NCBI RefSeq assembly: GCF_009760405.1
Contig: NZ_WRPP01000008.1
Span: forward strand, 124,001-188,000
Direction: 5' to 3'
DNA: 64,000 nt
Source: Nocardia terrae
GTDB taxonomy: Bacteria; Actinomycetota; Actinomycetes; Mycobacteriales; Mycobacteriaceae
In this document: piece by piece, positions 16,877 through 24,875 of the stretch
Layout of the letters: the number at the start of each line of letters is the position of its first letter
Numbering within the stretch: the stretch's first letter is position 1
Program-made: the position numbers and the translations under genes
The notes under the pieces: model-generated
Told to the model about the DNA's origin: nothing
Seen by the model: only the letters and a program-made list of their open reading frames with translations
The model's database searches: none

Positions 16877-17506
16877 CTAGATGCGGACGGCGCCCGCGAA
16901 CGGCATCGAGGAGATCGGCGCGACCTTCACCGGCTGACCGGAGGTGGACGCGTGCACGACATTGCCGTCGCCGATGTAGATGCCGGAGTGGCTGCCGCCG
17001 TAGAACGACACCACGTCGCCCGGCTGCAGGTCGTCGAAGGAGACGGGCGCGCCCGCGCCGGCCTGCTCGTAGCTGGTGCGCGGGAGGCTGACACCGGCCT
17101 GCGCGTAGGACCACTGCACGAGGCCCGAGCAGTCGAAGGCGTTCGGGCCGGAGGCGCCGTACACGTACGGGTCGCCGATGCGGCTCATGGCGGCGTCGAC
17201 CGCGGCCTGGTGCACGTTGTTCTGCGGGGCGGGGGCGGCCGGGCCGGGACCCTGCGGGGTGACGATGCCCGGGATCTCGGGGATGTTCACCGGGATGGAC
17301 GCCGGGGCGCCCGGAATGGCCGGAAGCTGAATCTGGTCGGGCACATCGAAGACGCCGACCGGAGTGTTGACCGGCTGGGCCGACGCGGGCGTGGCGGGCA
17401 GCAGCAGCGCGCTCAGCGTGGCAGCGCCGACGGCTCCGGCCGCTGCGGCACGGCGCGCGGTGCGCTGGATGCCCCGGACCTGTCGCTTGGTGGAGGTGGT
17501 CGCCAT
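16877..17506 (-). CDS. NlpC/P60 peptidoglycan endopeptidase, short form (RipB/RipD-like layout)
   Basis: A 209-residue exported hydrolase with a signal peptide (ARRAAAAGAVGAATLSALLL then PATPASAQ, about residues 18-43), a Pro-rich linker (about 45-98) and a C-terminal NlpC/P60 domain. Catalytic Cys is in FDCSGLVQWSY, His in GGSHSGIYIG, and NVVHAST holds the third residue. There is no coiled coil, so it is a second, simpler enzyme beside the long paralogue, likely from an old duplication. Both end in similar motifs (PVKVAPISSMPF and PVQVAPMGSTPF). ATG at 17506 is chosen; the frame is open upstream to 17542 without support. Confidence 0.9.
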   Translation of the reverse strand: MATTSTKRQVRGIQRTARRAAAAGAVGAATLSALLLPATPASAQPVNTPVGVFDVPDQIQLPAIPGAPASIPVNIPEIPGIVTPQGPGPAAPAPQNNVHQAAVDAAMSRIGDPYVYGASGPNAFDCSGLVQWSYAQAGVSLPRTSYEQAGAGAPVSFDDLQPGDVVSFYGGSHSGIYIGDGNVVHASTSGQPVKVAPISSMPFAGAVRI

Positions 17507-17567
17507 GGTGAGGTACTTCCAATCTGCCCCGCGACGCTGCACCCGGTGGTGCGTCGGACTCCGCGAG

Positions 17568-17607
17568 GTCTCAGGAAGATTACGAGCACATAACGGTGCT
17601 TTGTAAA
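17568..17607 (-). promoter_or_regulatory. putative promoter of the short NlpC/P60 gene
   Basis: TAATCT on the minus strand (17577-17582) is preceded by TTTACA (17602-17607) at 19 bp. The block GGTCTC-N4-AGATTACGA is the second copy of the one at 16789. Further upstream, GTCACAGCAATCAC (17668-17681) resembles direct-repeat sites described for the cell-wall regulator MtrA; that match is tentative. Confidence 0.5.
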
Positions 17608-18083
17608 GCCGAGGCGGTCGGTACGTGAACCGAAATTGTTACGCGACCCTTTTTCGGTGCGACAAACGTCACAGCAATCACGAAACAATAACGGCTGGCG
17701 TTTCCGCGAGAGCGTCCCAATGGCTACCAGTGGGTAGCAAGAGCGCCCTCGAGGCCCTTCCGACCTGGACGAATTCCGCATAACACAAGGTCAGAGCGAC
17801 GGCCTCTGACCTGGGGGTCTGCGACACGCTCGAGCGACACGCCCGACCGCAGGACAGCGGGACAGCACACACCCCACCCCGATCCGGACCAACCGGCCCC
17901 TTCCTCAAAATTGATCCATAATCCGAATTAAAGTGACCCTGGTCACAATCTCGCATATTTCAGCAATTCGGGGATTTCATCTCGAGAATCTCGATCATAA
18001 ATTCAGACATTTCCCCAGTTCGCAATGATCAACTCCCGGTCCGGCCTGCGGGTTCCCCCGCTTGTCGGACCCTGCGCCTACGC
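17608..18083. other. intergenic region with divergent promoters
   Basis: About 475 bp with no convincing gene; the short ORFs here lack coding bias or recognisable motifs. The part from 17900 to 18030 is unusually AT-rich for this window (runs such as AAATTGATCCATAATCC and TTTCAGCAATTC), as expected for promoters or regulator binding. It probably holds upstream control of the NlpC/P60 genes (minus) and of the nuclease fusion (plus). Confidence 0.5.
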
Positions 18084-18092
18084 TTGCCGTCC

Positions 18093-19850
18093 GTGTCTTC
18101 GAGATCCGATCCGGCCGGGCAGCTGGCCTTCGATGAGCTCGAAACCCCGCTCTATGACACGACCTTCGTCGTCGTGGACCTGGAGACCACCGGCACCAGT
18201 CCGGACGGCGACTCGATCACCGAGATCGGCGCGGTGAAGGTGCGCGGGGGCGAGGTGCTGGGAGAGTTTGCGACGCTGGTGAATCCGGGGTGCGCGATTC
18301 CGCCGCAGATCGTGCAGATCACCGGGATCACGACCGCCATGGTGGTGGACGCGCCGCGCATCGAGCAGGTACTGCCCGGGTTTCTGGAGTTCGCGCGGGG
18401 CGCGGTGCTGGTCGCCCACAATGCCCGCTTCGATGTGGGGTTCCTGAAGGCCGCGGCGGCGCGCTGCGAATTGCCGTGGCCCGCTTTCCAAACGGTGTGC
18501 ACGGTGCAGCTGGCGCGGCGGGTGCTGCCGAAGGACGAAGCGCCCTCGGCCAAGCTCTGGTATCTGGCGCAGCTGCTCGGCGCGGAGACCAGGCCCACGC
18601 ACCGGGCCCTCGACGACGCCAAGGCGACCGTGGACGTGCTGCACGCGCTCATCGCCCGGGTGGGCAATCAGGGCGTGCACAGCCTCACCGAGCTGCTCGA
18701 CTATCTGCCCGAGGTGACCCGCCGCCAGCGCGCCAAACGTGTGATGGCCGCGGACCTTCCGGCGACGCCGGGGGTGTACCTGTTCCGCGGTCCGTCGGAG
18801 GAAGTCCTCTATATAGGGACCGCGGTGAACCTGCGCCGCCGCGTCCGCAACTACTTCACCGGTTCCGACACCCGCCCGCGCATGCGCGAGATGGTGCAGT
18901 TGGCCACCCGCGTCGATCACGTCGAGTGCGCGCACGCCCTGGAGGCGGGCGTGCGCGAGCTGCGTCTGCTGCTGGCCCACACCCCGCCCTACAACCGCAG
19001 ATCGAAGTTCCCCCAACGGGCGTGGTGGCTGACCCTGACCGACGAGCCCTTCCCCCGCTTCGCCGTCTCCCGCACCCCCACCCGGGACGCCCTGGGCCCC
19101 TTCACCTCCCGCACCGACGCCCAGGAGATCGCCGCGACTCTCGCCGAACAATCGGGCCTCCGCACCTGCACCACACGGATCCCACGAACCGGTCGGCACG
19201 ATTGCCAGCCCGCCGTGGTCGGCGGTTGCCCCGCGAGCGCCCAAAACAGCCCCCTATATATAAAGGAATACGAACGAGCCCCCGCCGCGATCCGCGCCCT
19301 GCTCACCGGCACCGACGACGCCCTGCTGCACGACATCGCCACCAAGCTCGAAACCCTTTCCACCGCAGAACATTTCGAAGCCGCAGCCCGACTGCGGGAT
19401 CGCACTGTGGCAGTGATCCGGGCCCTCCGCCGCACCCAACGCCTCGCCGCCCTGGCCGCCATCCCCGAACTGATAGCTGCCCACCCCGACGGCGCGGGTG
19501 GCTGGCAGTTCGCGATCATCCGCCACGCCCGCCTCGCCGCCGCCGGCACCGCCGTCCGCGGCGTCTCCCCCATGCCGGTCGTCGACCGCCTAGCCGCCTC
19601 CGCCGAAACCGTCCTCCCCCCACTGCTGTCGGGGCCCGACGAGGACCGCGCCTATCCCCCACTGCGCGGTGCCCTTCCAGAGGAGGCGGGCCTCCTCGTC
19701 CGCTGGCTCGAACAACCCGGCACCCGCATAGTCCGCACCACCGACGGCTACGCCGAACCCCGCCTCGGCGCGGGCGGGTGGCTGCGATGGGCCGAACATG
19801 CCGAGGCCGCCGCACAAATTACCGAGCCGGGTCAGACCTCGACGCTCTGA
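18093..19850 (+). CDS. DEDDh exonuclease / GIY-YIG endonuclease fusion (Rv2191 type)
   Basis: A 585-residue protein with two nuclease domains. Residues about 20-195 are a DnaQ-like DEDDh 3'-5' exonuclease: VVVDLETTGTSPDGD, VAHNARFDVGFL and PTHRALDDAKATV. Residues about 220-320 are a UvrC/Cho-like GIY-YIG domain: PGVYLFRG, VLYIGTAVNLRRRVRNYF and HALEAGVRELRLL with metal-binding Glu. A UVR-like segment (LSTAEHFEAAARLRDR) follows. The layout equals actinobacterial Rv2191 and suggests DNA repair or replication-linked processing. GTG at 18093 lies 8 nt after a TACGCT -10-like box, fitting a leaderless mRNA; TTG at 18084 is the alternative. Confidence 0.85.
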   Translation: MSSRSDPAGQLAFDELETPLYDTTFVVVDLETTGTSPDGDSITEIGAVKVRGGEVLGEFATLVNPGCAIPPQIVQITGITTAMVVDAPRIEQVLPGFLEFARGAVLVAHNARFDVGFLKAAAARCELPWPAFQTVCTVQLARRVLPKDEAPSAKLWYLAQLLGAETRPTHRALDDAKATVDVLHALIARVGNQGVHSLTELLDYLPEVTRRQRAKRVMAADLPATPGVYLFRGPSEEVLYIGTAVNLRRRVRNYFTGSDTRPRMREMVQLATRVDHVECAHALEAGVRELRLLLAHTPPYNRRSKFPQRAWWLTLTDEPFPRFAVSRTPTRDALGPFTSRTDAQEIAATLAEQSGLRTCTTRIPRTGRHDCQPAVVGGCPASAQNSPLYIKEYERAPAAIRALLTGTDDALLHDIATKLETLSTAEHFEAAARLRDRTVAVIRALRRTQRLAALAAIPELIAAHPDGAGGWQFAIIRHARLAAAGTAVRGVSPMPVVDRLAASAETVLPPLLSGPDEDRAYPPLRGALPEEAGLLVRWLEQPGTRIVRTTDGYAEPRLGAGGWLRWAEHAEAAAQITEPGQTSTL

Positions 19851-20207
19851 CAGCCGAACCCGACGGAGCGTGAGTGGGTGGCTCGGGAAGCCGCGCGCAC
19901 TGCCGAGGAGGCGAGCCTCGCATCTCACCCCTCCAGCCGAAACGGCTGCTCGCCCCGTCGGGTGAGGTAGGCATCGACGTCGATCGGCGCAGGTGGCCCT
20001 CGGGCGACGAAGCCGTCGACCGCGGTGTCCGTCCGGCATCCCCGAGGTACCTGGACCGACGAGCCAGGGGCCGGACGCGGCATTCGAACCGAGGGTCACC
20101 GTCCATGGCGTCGAAATACGTGGCCGCGGAGGTGAATTCGTGGTGCCACGGTGCACGAGGGAGCCGAAGGCGGGGCGGCGAACCGCGGTCGCTGCCAGAA
20201 TGGCGGG
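19851..20207. other. intergenic stretch without a supported gene
   Basis: About 357 bp with several overlapping ORFs on both strands but no start/RBS pair, domain or motif that I can support. The promoter of the methyltransferase gene is expected near its 3' end. Confidence 0.4.
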
Positions 20208-20828
20208 ATGTACGTTCCCGATGTCGAACGCTGGAACCACAACGTCGAGTACCACTCCCTCCTGGTGACGGCGATCGCGGGCGCGAAGGACGTCCTCGAC
20301 GTCGGGTGCGGGGAAGGCATGCTGGCCCGTCGGATTCGGCGCACCGGGGCCGAGGTCACCGGCATCGACCCCGACGCGCGCAGCATAGAGCTGGCCCGGG
20401 AGCAGTCCGCCGAGGGCGACATCACCTATCTGCAGGCCGATTTCCTCGAGTACCCGTTCGAGCCGGAGTCCTTCGACGGGATCGTCTCCATCGCGGCTCT
20501 GCACCACATGGACTCGACCCGGGCCCTCACCCGCATGCGGGAGCTCCTGCGTCCCGGCGGCACCCTCGCGATTATCGGCATGGCGCGCAACGACTTTCCG
20601 GCGGACCTGCCCTGGGAGGCCGCGGCCCTGCTGACCAGCTTCAAGGACCGCCTGTTCCGCGCCCAGTGGGCCCACCCCTCGCCGATCGTGTGGCCGCCGC
20701 CGGAAACCTACGCCGAGATGCGGCGCACCGCCACGACACTGCTGCCCGGAGTCCGCTACCGACGCCACCTCCTGTGGCGCTATTCGCTGGTGTGGACCAA
20801 GCCGAATCCGACCGCGCCGCAGGCTTAG
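20208..20828 (+). CDS. class I SAM-dependent methyltransferase
   Basis: A 206-residue Rossmann-fold methyltransferase. Motif I is DVLDVGCGEGMLARRI (residues about 27-42), the acidic ribose-binding residue is in EVTGIDPDAR, and post-motif FDGIVSIAALHHMD and LLRPGGTLAIIGMARND fit the UbiE/methyltransf_11 layout. The acceptor is unknown. ATG at 20208 starts at MYVPDVERWNHNVEYH, a common opening in this group. It converges on the AraC-type gene, the two stops sharing TTAG. It is outside the conserved mycobacterial order, so it is part of an insertion. Confidence 0.8.
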   Translation: MYVPDVERWNHNVEYHSLLVTAIAGAKDVLDVGCGEGMLARRIRRTGAEVTGIDPDARSIELAREQSAEGDITYLQADFLEYPFEPESFDGIVSIAALHHMDSTRALTRMRELLRPGGTLAIIGMARNDFPADLPWEAAALLTSFKDRLFRAQWAHPSPIVWPPPETYAEMRRTATTLLPGVRYRRHLLWRYSLVWTKPNPTAPQA

Positions 20829-21901
20829 TGCCACCGCGGGCCGCGGTGGGCGCGGCTCGGCGGGTGGCCGTGCCAGCGGCGGTAGGCGTGGCTGAAGGCG
20901 GCGGTGTCGGAGTAGCCGAGGTGGCGGGCTACGGCCTCTACGGTGAGGCCCTGCTCCAGGAGTTCAACGGCGAGGAGTTGCCGGACCTGGTCCAGGACGC
21001 CACGAAAAGTGGTGTGTTCCTCGGAGAGCCGGCGGTGCAGGGTCCGCTCGGACATGGCGAGTTCACGTGCCACCTCGGTCAGCGAAGGCATCCGGGCCGG
21101 GTTCTGTAGCAGCAGATGGCGTACCTGTGCCGCTGCGCCGGTGAAGCGGGCTCGCTCGTCGAGCAGGGCTTCGCATTGCTGGACGCACAGGGCGGCGGTG
21201 AGCGGTTCCGGCGCGGGCGTGGGGCGGTCGAGGACGATGGCGGGGATGGTGAAAGCGTTTCGGGCAGCGCCGAATTCGATGACGATCTCGATGCCGAACC
21301 GACCGACCAGCGCGCGGGCGGCGTCGAGGTAGGCGGGTTCCTCGAGAGCGGTCAGTTCGAGGCGGACCGGGTCGGCCAGGGTCTCGACGGCTTCCAGCAC
21401 CGCGGGTGACAGCAGCATCGACGCGACGCGGAAGCCCGAGACCAGGTCGCGCACCAGCAGGAAGGGCCGCACATCGGGCGGTACGTCCCCGTCTCCTACT
21501 TCCACCAGCAGCCCCGCCGCGTTCTCGGTGAAGGTGACGTCGAAGAAGTCGGAGGTCAGTTCGACGAATCGCCGCAGCAGCCGCAGCGCCTCACGCACAG
21601 TTGCGCTCGACAGCAGGGCGTACCCGAGCATCCCGGCGCTGGTGAGCGAGTACCGCAGCCCGGTCTCCAGCCCGAGCCCACGCGGATCCTCGCCGCTCGC
21701 CAGCAGATTCCGGATGACCCGCAACTCCTGCCGAGGCAGCACCACGGCCCCCGGGTAGTCGAGATCCGCTGCCCGCAAGTCACTCCCAGCCAGCAACTCC
21801 GCCGTGGTCAGCCCGTGCGCGCGCCCGGTGTCGAGCAGATATCGCGTCGACACCGCCGGACGTGCGATCTCCCACCGCGACGGCCGCACCGGCTCCCCCA
21901 T
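20825..21901 (-). CDS. AraC-family transcriptional regulator with arabinose-binding-type N-terminal domain
   Basis: A 358-residue regulator. The N-terminal about 230 residues match the OruR/ArgR-like ligand-binding domain (RYLLDTGRAHGLTTAELLAGS, GLRYSLTSAGMLGYALLSS). The C-terminal domain carries two HTH motifs (PSLTEVARELAMSERTLHRR and LTVEAVARHLGYSDTAAFSH). It is divergent from the DUF2236 gene 97 bp away and probably controls it. The intergenic region has a tandem direct repeat of GTCACCT (21925-21940), the arrangement AraC proteins usually bind. The effector is unknown. Confidence 0.85.
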   Translation of the reverse strand: MGEPVRPSRWEIARPAVSTRYLLDTGRAHGLTTAELLAGSDLRAADLDYPGAVVLPRQELRVIRNLLASGEDPRGLGLETGLRYSLTSAGMLGYALLSSATVREALRLLRRFVELTSDFFDVTFTENAAGLLVEVGDGDVPPDVRPFLLVRDLVSGFRVASMLLSPAVLEAVETLADPVRLELTALEEPAYLDAARALVGRFGIEIVIEFGAARNAFTIPAIVLDRPTPAPEPLTAALCVQQCEALLDERARFTGAAAQVRHLLLQNPARMPSLTEVARELAMSERTLHRRLSEEHTTFRGVLDQVRQLLAVELLEQGLTVEAVARHLGYSDTAAFSHAYRRWHGHPPSRAHRGPRWH

Positions 21902-21924
21902 ATGGCGGAAACTAACAAATACCG

Positions 21925-21940
21925 GTCACCTTGTCACCTG
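21925..21940. promoter_or_regulatory. tandem direct repeat, candidate AraC-type operator
   Basis: GTCACCTT followed directly by GTCACCTG, between the divergent AraC and DUF2236 genes. TTGTCA within it could also serve as a -35 element. Confidence 0.4.
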
Positions 21941-21998
21941 TCCGCCCGAACCCCGGCTTCCTACCGTCGAATACAGAGTTTCGAGGAGAGGAAGGCCC

Positions 21999-23192
21999 AT
22001 GACCGTTCCCTTCGATGCCGCCCGAGCGGCGCGCATCGCCAGAGCCCGGGACGTTCTGCCTGACGAGGTGGTAGACCGAGTCGTCGACGGCATGTTCCGA
22101 ACCGACAGCGTGATCGATTCGGTCGTCGAGGACTTCGCGGGCCTGGGTCGCGGCACCGGTTGGCGGCTGCTCGGCGAGGCCCTGCGCCACCGCGATCCCA
22201 ACCCGCCCAGTGCACCGGACTCGCTGCGAGAACTACTGACCCCCTTGCTGAATCCCCCGGACTGGTTCGACCCGATCCAGATTCGGCGCGGCGCCCAGCT
22301 GTGGTGGCGTTTCGCCCCGGCCGTCATCATCGGCATGGGCGGCACCCTGATCACCGCCTACCGCTTCGGCGACCTCAACAAGCCCCAGGCCATGAACTCC
22401 CGCTCGGAAACCATGGCCGCCCGCCGCTACGAGGAAACCTCCCGCTGGGTCCTGGCCGCCACCGATCCGGGCACCCTGGTCCCCGGCGGCACCGGCTTCG
22501 ACGCGACCATCCGAATCCGCTTCGTACACGCCATGGTTCGCCGCCACCTGCGCCTCAGCGGCGCCTGGCAGCGCGATGCCTGGGGCGACCCCATCCACGC
22601 CACCGGCATGGCGGTCACCGCCGACGCCTTCCTCCTCATGCCGCTGTCCCTGTACGGCCTGTTCGACATGACCCTGACCGCTGATGAACTCGAAGCCATC
22701 CGCCAGTTATGGTGCTGGATCGGCTGTCTCATGGGCATCCCCGACAATCTGCTCGCCCACTCCATTGACGACGCCGGGAATGTCAGCCGCGCCGCGACGA
22801 TCATTTTCGCCCCGCCCGACGAGGACACCGAGACCCTCACCCGAGCCCTGCTGCGCACCGGTCTCCACCCCGAACGTCTCCTCCCCCAACCCTTCTGGCG
22901 ACCGACCGCCCCTGTCCTGCGCCCCGTGATCTCCACCCTGGTCTGGGGCGGCACCGGCCGTATCGTCACCGCCTACTCGGACCCCGACGGCACACCGCCC
23001 CGCCATCACCCCGCGATTCTGACGTTGCGTCAGGTCGCCCGCGCCCGCAAATACCTCCGCCGCACAGGAAGACTCGGCTCCGACGAGCGCATTGCCGAAA
23101 CCCAGCGCCGAATCCTGTCCGGCGCCCTGGACGCCATGAAGGCCGCCTCCGCCCCAGTGGACCCCCGGGATGCAGTCACACCCAAGCCCTGA
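21999..23192 (+). CDS. DUF2236 (MpaB/Lcp-like) putative haem oxygenase
   Basis: A 397-residue protein of the oxygenase MpaB/rubber oxygenase Lcp superfamily (DUF2236). Recognisable parts are WWRFAPAVIIGMGGTLITAY, AARRYEETSRWVLAATDPG and IRIRFVHAMVRRHL, where the His in VHAMVR is at the place of the proximal haem ligand in Lcp. There is no clear signal peptide, unlike secreted rubber oxygenases, and the Lys of the Lcp R-x2-KT motif reads as Glu-Thr here. The start is firm: ATG with GAGGAGAGGAAGG upstream. Likely controlled by the divergent AraC protein. The substrate is unknown; an intracellular isoprenoid or steroid-type substrate is only a guess. Confidence 0.75.
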   Translation: MTVPFDAARAARIARARDVLPDEVVDRVVDGMFRTDSVIDSVVEDFAGLGRGTGWRLLGEALRHRDPNPPSAPDSLRELLTPLLNPPDWFDPIQIRRGAQLWWRFAPAVIIGMGGTLITAYRFGDLNKPQAMNSRSETMAARRYEETSRWVLAATDPGTLVPGGTGFDATIRIRFVHAMVRRHLRLSGAWQRDAWGDPIHATGMAVTADAFLLMPLSLYGLFDMTLTADELEAIRQLWCWIGCLMGIPDNLLAHSIDDAGNVSRAATIIFAPPDEDTETLTRALLRTGLHPERLLPQPFWRPTAPVLRPVISTLVWGGTGRIVTAYSDPDGTPPRHHPAILTLRQVARARKYLRRTGRLGSDERIAETQRRILSGALDAMKAASAPVDPRDAVTPKP

Positions 23193-23197
23193 AAAAC

Positions 23198-23235
23198 GGG
23201 GAAGGCCCCGAGTCGAATTCGACTCGGGGCCTTCC
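23198..23235. terminator. 38-bp perfect palindrome, bidirectional terminator
   Basis: GGGAAGGCCCCGAGTCGAA followed immediately by its exact complement, between the convergent DUF2236 gene and qcrB. A long hairpin with a 4-nt loop is expected in either transcript. Confidence 0.85.
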
Positions 23236-23249
23236 CTTGTGACGAGCGA

Positions 23250-24875
23250 TCAGTGATCGGTCTTGCCGTTGCCGGAGGCGGCGTTCTGGGCCGACTCGAG
23301 GGCGGCGAGCATGTTGTGCTCTTCCTCGTGGGCGATGGCCACGTTCTGCTCCTGCTCCGACGCCGGGTCGGCGCGCATGAAGGAGCCGGTGCCGGGGGCG
23401 CCGGCGGAGCCGAGCTTGGACATCTTCTTGGGCACCGGGGCGCCCTGGTATTCCAGCGGCAGCGGGTGGCCGTGCGAGTCGACCGGGCCCAGGGGCTGGT
23501 GGATCTCGATGTACTCACCGTGCGGAAGCCGCTTGATGACACCGGTTTCGATGCCGTGCTCGAGCACCGCGCGGTCGGACCGCTGCAGGCCGATGCAGAA
23601 GCGGTAGGCCACGAAGTACGCCAGCGGCGGGGCCAGCAGCAGCGCGATGCGGAAGAACCAGGTGGTGGCGTTCAACGAGATGTCGAACTTGAGCGACAGG
23701 ATGTCGTTCACACACGCCAGGGTCAGCACCATGTAGAACGCGATGGCCATGGAACCGATGGCGGTCCGGACCGGCACGTCGCGCGGACGCTGCAGCAGGT
23801 TGTGGCGGGCGGTGTCGCCGGTGAGGCGCTTCTCGATCCACGGGTAGGCGATCAGCACGGTGAACACCAGGCCCATGATCAAAGCGACCCAGAACGGCGC
23901 CGGGACCGTGTAGCGGCCCAGGTACAGCTCCCACGGCGGCATGAGACGCGCCATGCCGTCGGTCCACATCATGTAGAAGTCCGGCTGCGAACCCGCGGAG
24001 ACCTGAGACGGGTTGTAGGGACCCAGGTTCCAGATCGGGTTGATCTGGAAGACGCCACCCATGATCGCGACGATGCCGAGCGTGAAGGCGAAGAACGCGC
24101 CCTGGTCGGCGGCGAACACCGGGATGATGCGGGCGCCGACGACGTTCTTCTCGGTGCGGCCCGGTCCGGGGAACTGGGTGTGCTTCTGGTACCAGACCAG
24201 CGCCACGTGGGCGGCGATCAGGGCCAGGATGATGCCCGGCAGCAGCAGCACGTGCGCGATGTAGAGGCGCGGAATGATGATGGTGCCCGGGAAGTCACCG
24301 CCGAAGATCAGCCAGTGCATCCAGGTGCCGATGACCGGCACACCCATGGTGATACCACCGAAGGCGGCGCGCAGACCGGTGCCGGACAGCAGGTCGTCCG
24401 GGATCGAGTAGCCGAAGAAGCCCTCGAACATGGCCAGGATCAGCAGCAGCGAGCCGATCACCCAGTTCGCCTCACGCGGCTTGCGGAACGCGCCGGTGAA
24501 GAAGATGCGGAACAGGTGGATGATGATCGACGACGCGAAAAGCAGCGCCGCCCAGTGGTGCACCTGTCGCACGAACAGACCGCCGCGCACCTCGAAGGAG
24601 ATGTTCAGCGCGGTCTCGTAGGCCCGCGACATGGTGACACCGCGCAGGGGCTGGTAGGCGCCCTGGTACACGGTCTCCGACATGGACGGGTCGAAGTACA
24701 GCGTCAGGTAGATACCCGACAGCAGCAGGATGATGAACGCGTACAGCGCGATCTCACCGAGCAGGAACGACCAGTGGGTCGGGAAGACCTTGTTGATCGA
24801 TCGCTTGGCGAAGGCCGCTACCCGGTAGCGCTCGTCGATTTCGTTGGCCTGCACGGCCGCTTTGCTCGGGCTCAT
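23250..24875 (-). CDS. qcrB: cytochrome bc1 complex cytochrome b subunit QcrB
   Basis: The 541-residue membrane core of the actinobacterial bcc complex, which oxidises menaquinol and passes electrons via QcrA and QcrC to the aa3 oxidase. Haem-ligand helices are visible (VRQVHHWAALLFASSIIIHL and a later HWLIFGG...HVLLLPGIILALIAAHVAL). The Qo-site motif PPWELYLGRY replaces the mitochondrial PEWY-type segment. It ends with the long hydrophilic C-terminal extension typical of actinobacteria. The ATG overlaps the qcrA stop (ATGA). This subunit is the target of Q203-type inhibitors in mycobacteria. Confidence 0.95.
   Translation of the reverse strand: MSPSKAAVQANEIDERYRVAAFAKRSINKVFPTHWSFLLGEIALYAFIILLLSGIYLTLYFDPSMSETVYQGAYQPLRGVTMSRAYETALNISFEVRGGLFVRQVHHWAALLFASSIIIHLFRIFFTGAFRKPREANWVIGSLLLILAMFEGFFGYSIPDDLLSGTGLRAAFGGITMGVPVIGTWMHWLIFGGDFPGTIIIPRLYIAHVLLLPGIILALIAAHVALVWYQKHTQFPGPGRTEKNVVGARIIPVFAADQGAFFAFTLGIVAIMGGVFQINPIWNLGPYNPSQVSAGSQPDFYMMWTDGMARLMPPWELYLGRYTVPAPFWVALIMGLVFTVLIAYPWIEKRLTGDTARHNLLQRPRDVPVRTAIGSMAIAFYMVLTLACVNDILSLKFDISLNATTWFFRIALLLAPPLAYFVAYRFCIGLQRSDRAVLEHGIETGVIKRLPHGEYIEIHQPLGPVDSHGHPLPLEYQGAPVPKKMSKLGSAGAPGTGSFMRADPASEQEQNVAIAHEEEHNMLAALESAQNAASGNGKTDH

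Noticed and set aside
15582..17600. Cyclic di-AMP (ydaO) riboswitch upstream of NlpC/P60 genes
   Set aside because: This riboswitch often precedes such genes in actinobacteria, but I found no match to its core in the leaders.
17678..17956. 92-residue minus-strand ORF upstream of the NlpC/P60 genes
   Set aside because: No RBS, no coding bias and no motif; it spans the AT-rich promoter region.
19993..20268. 91-codon ORF overlapping the methyltransferase start
   Set aside because: No family match, and it overlaps a gene with clear methyltransferase motifs.
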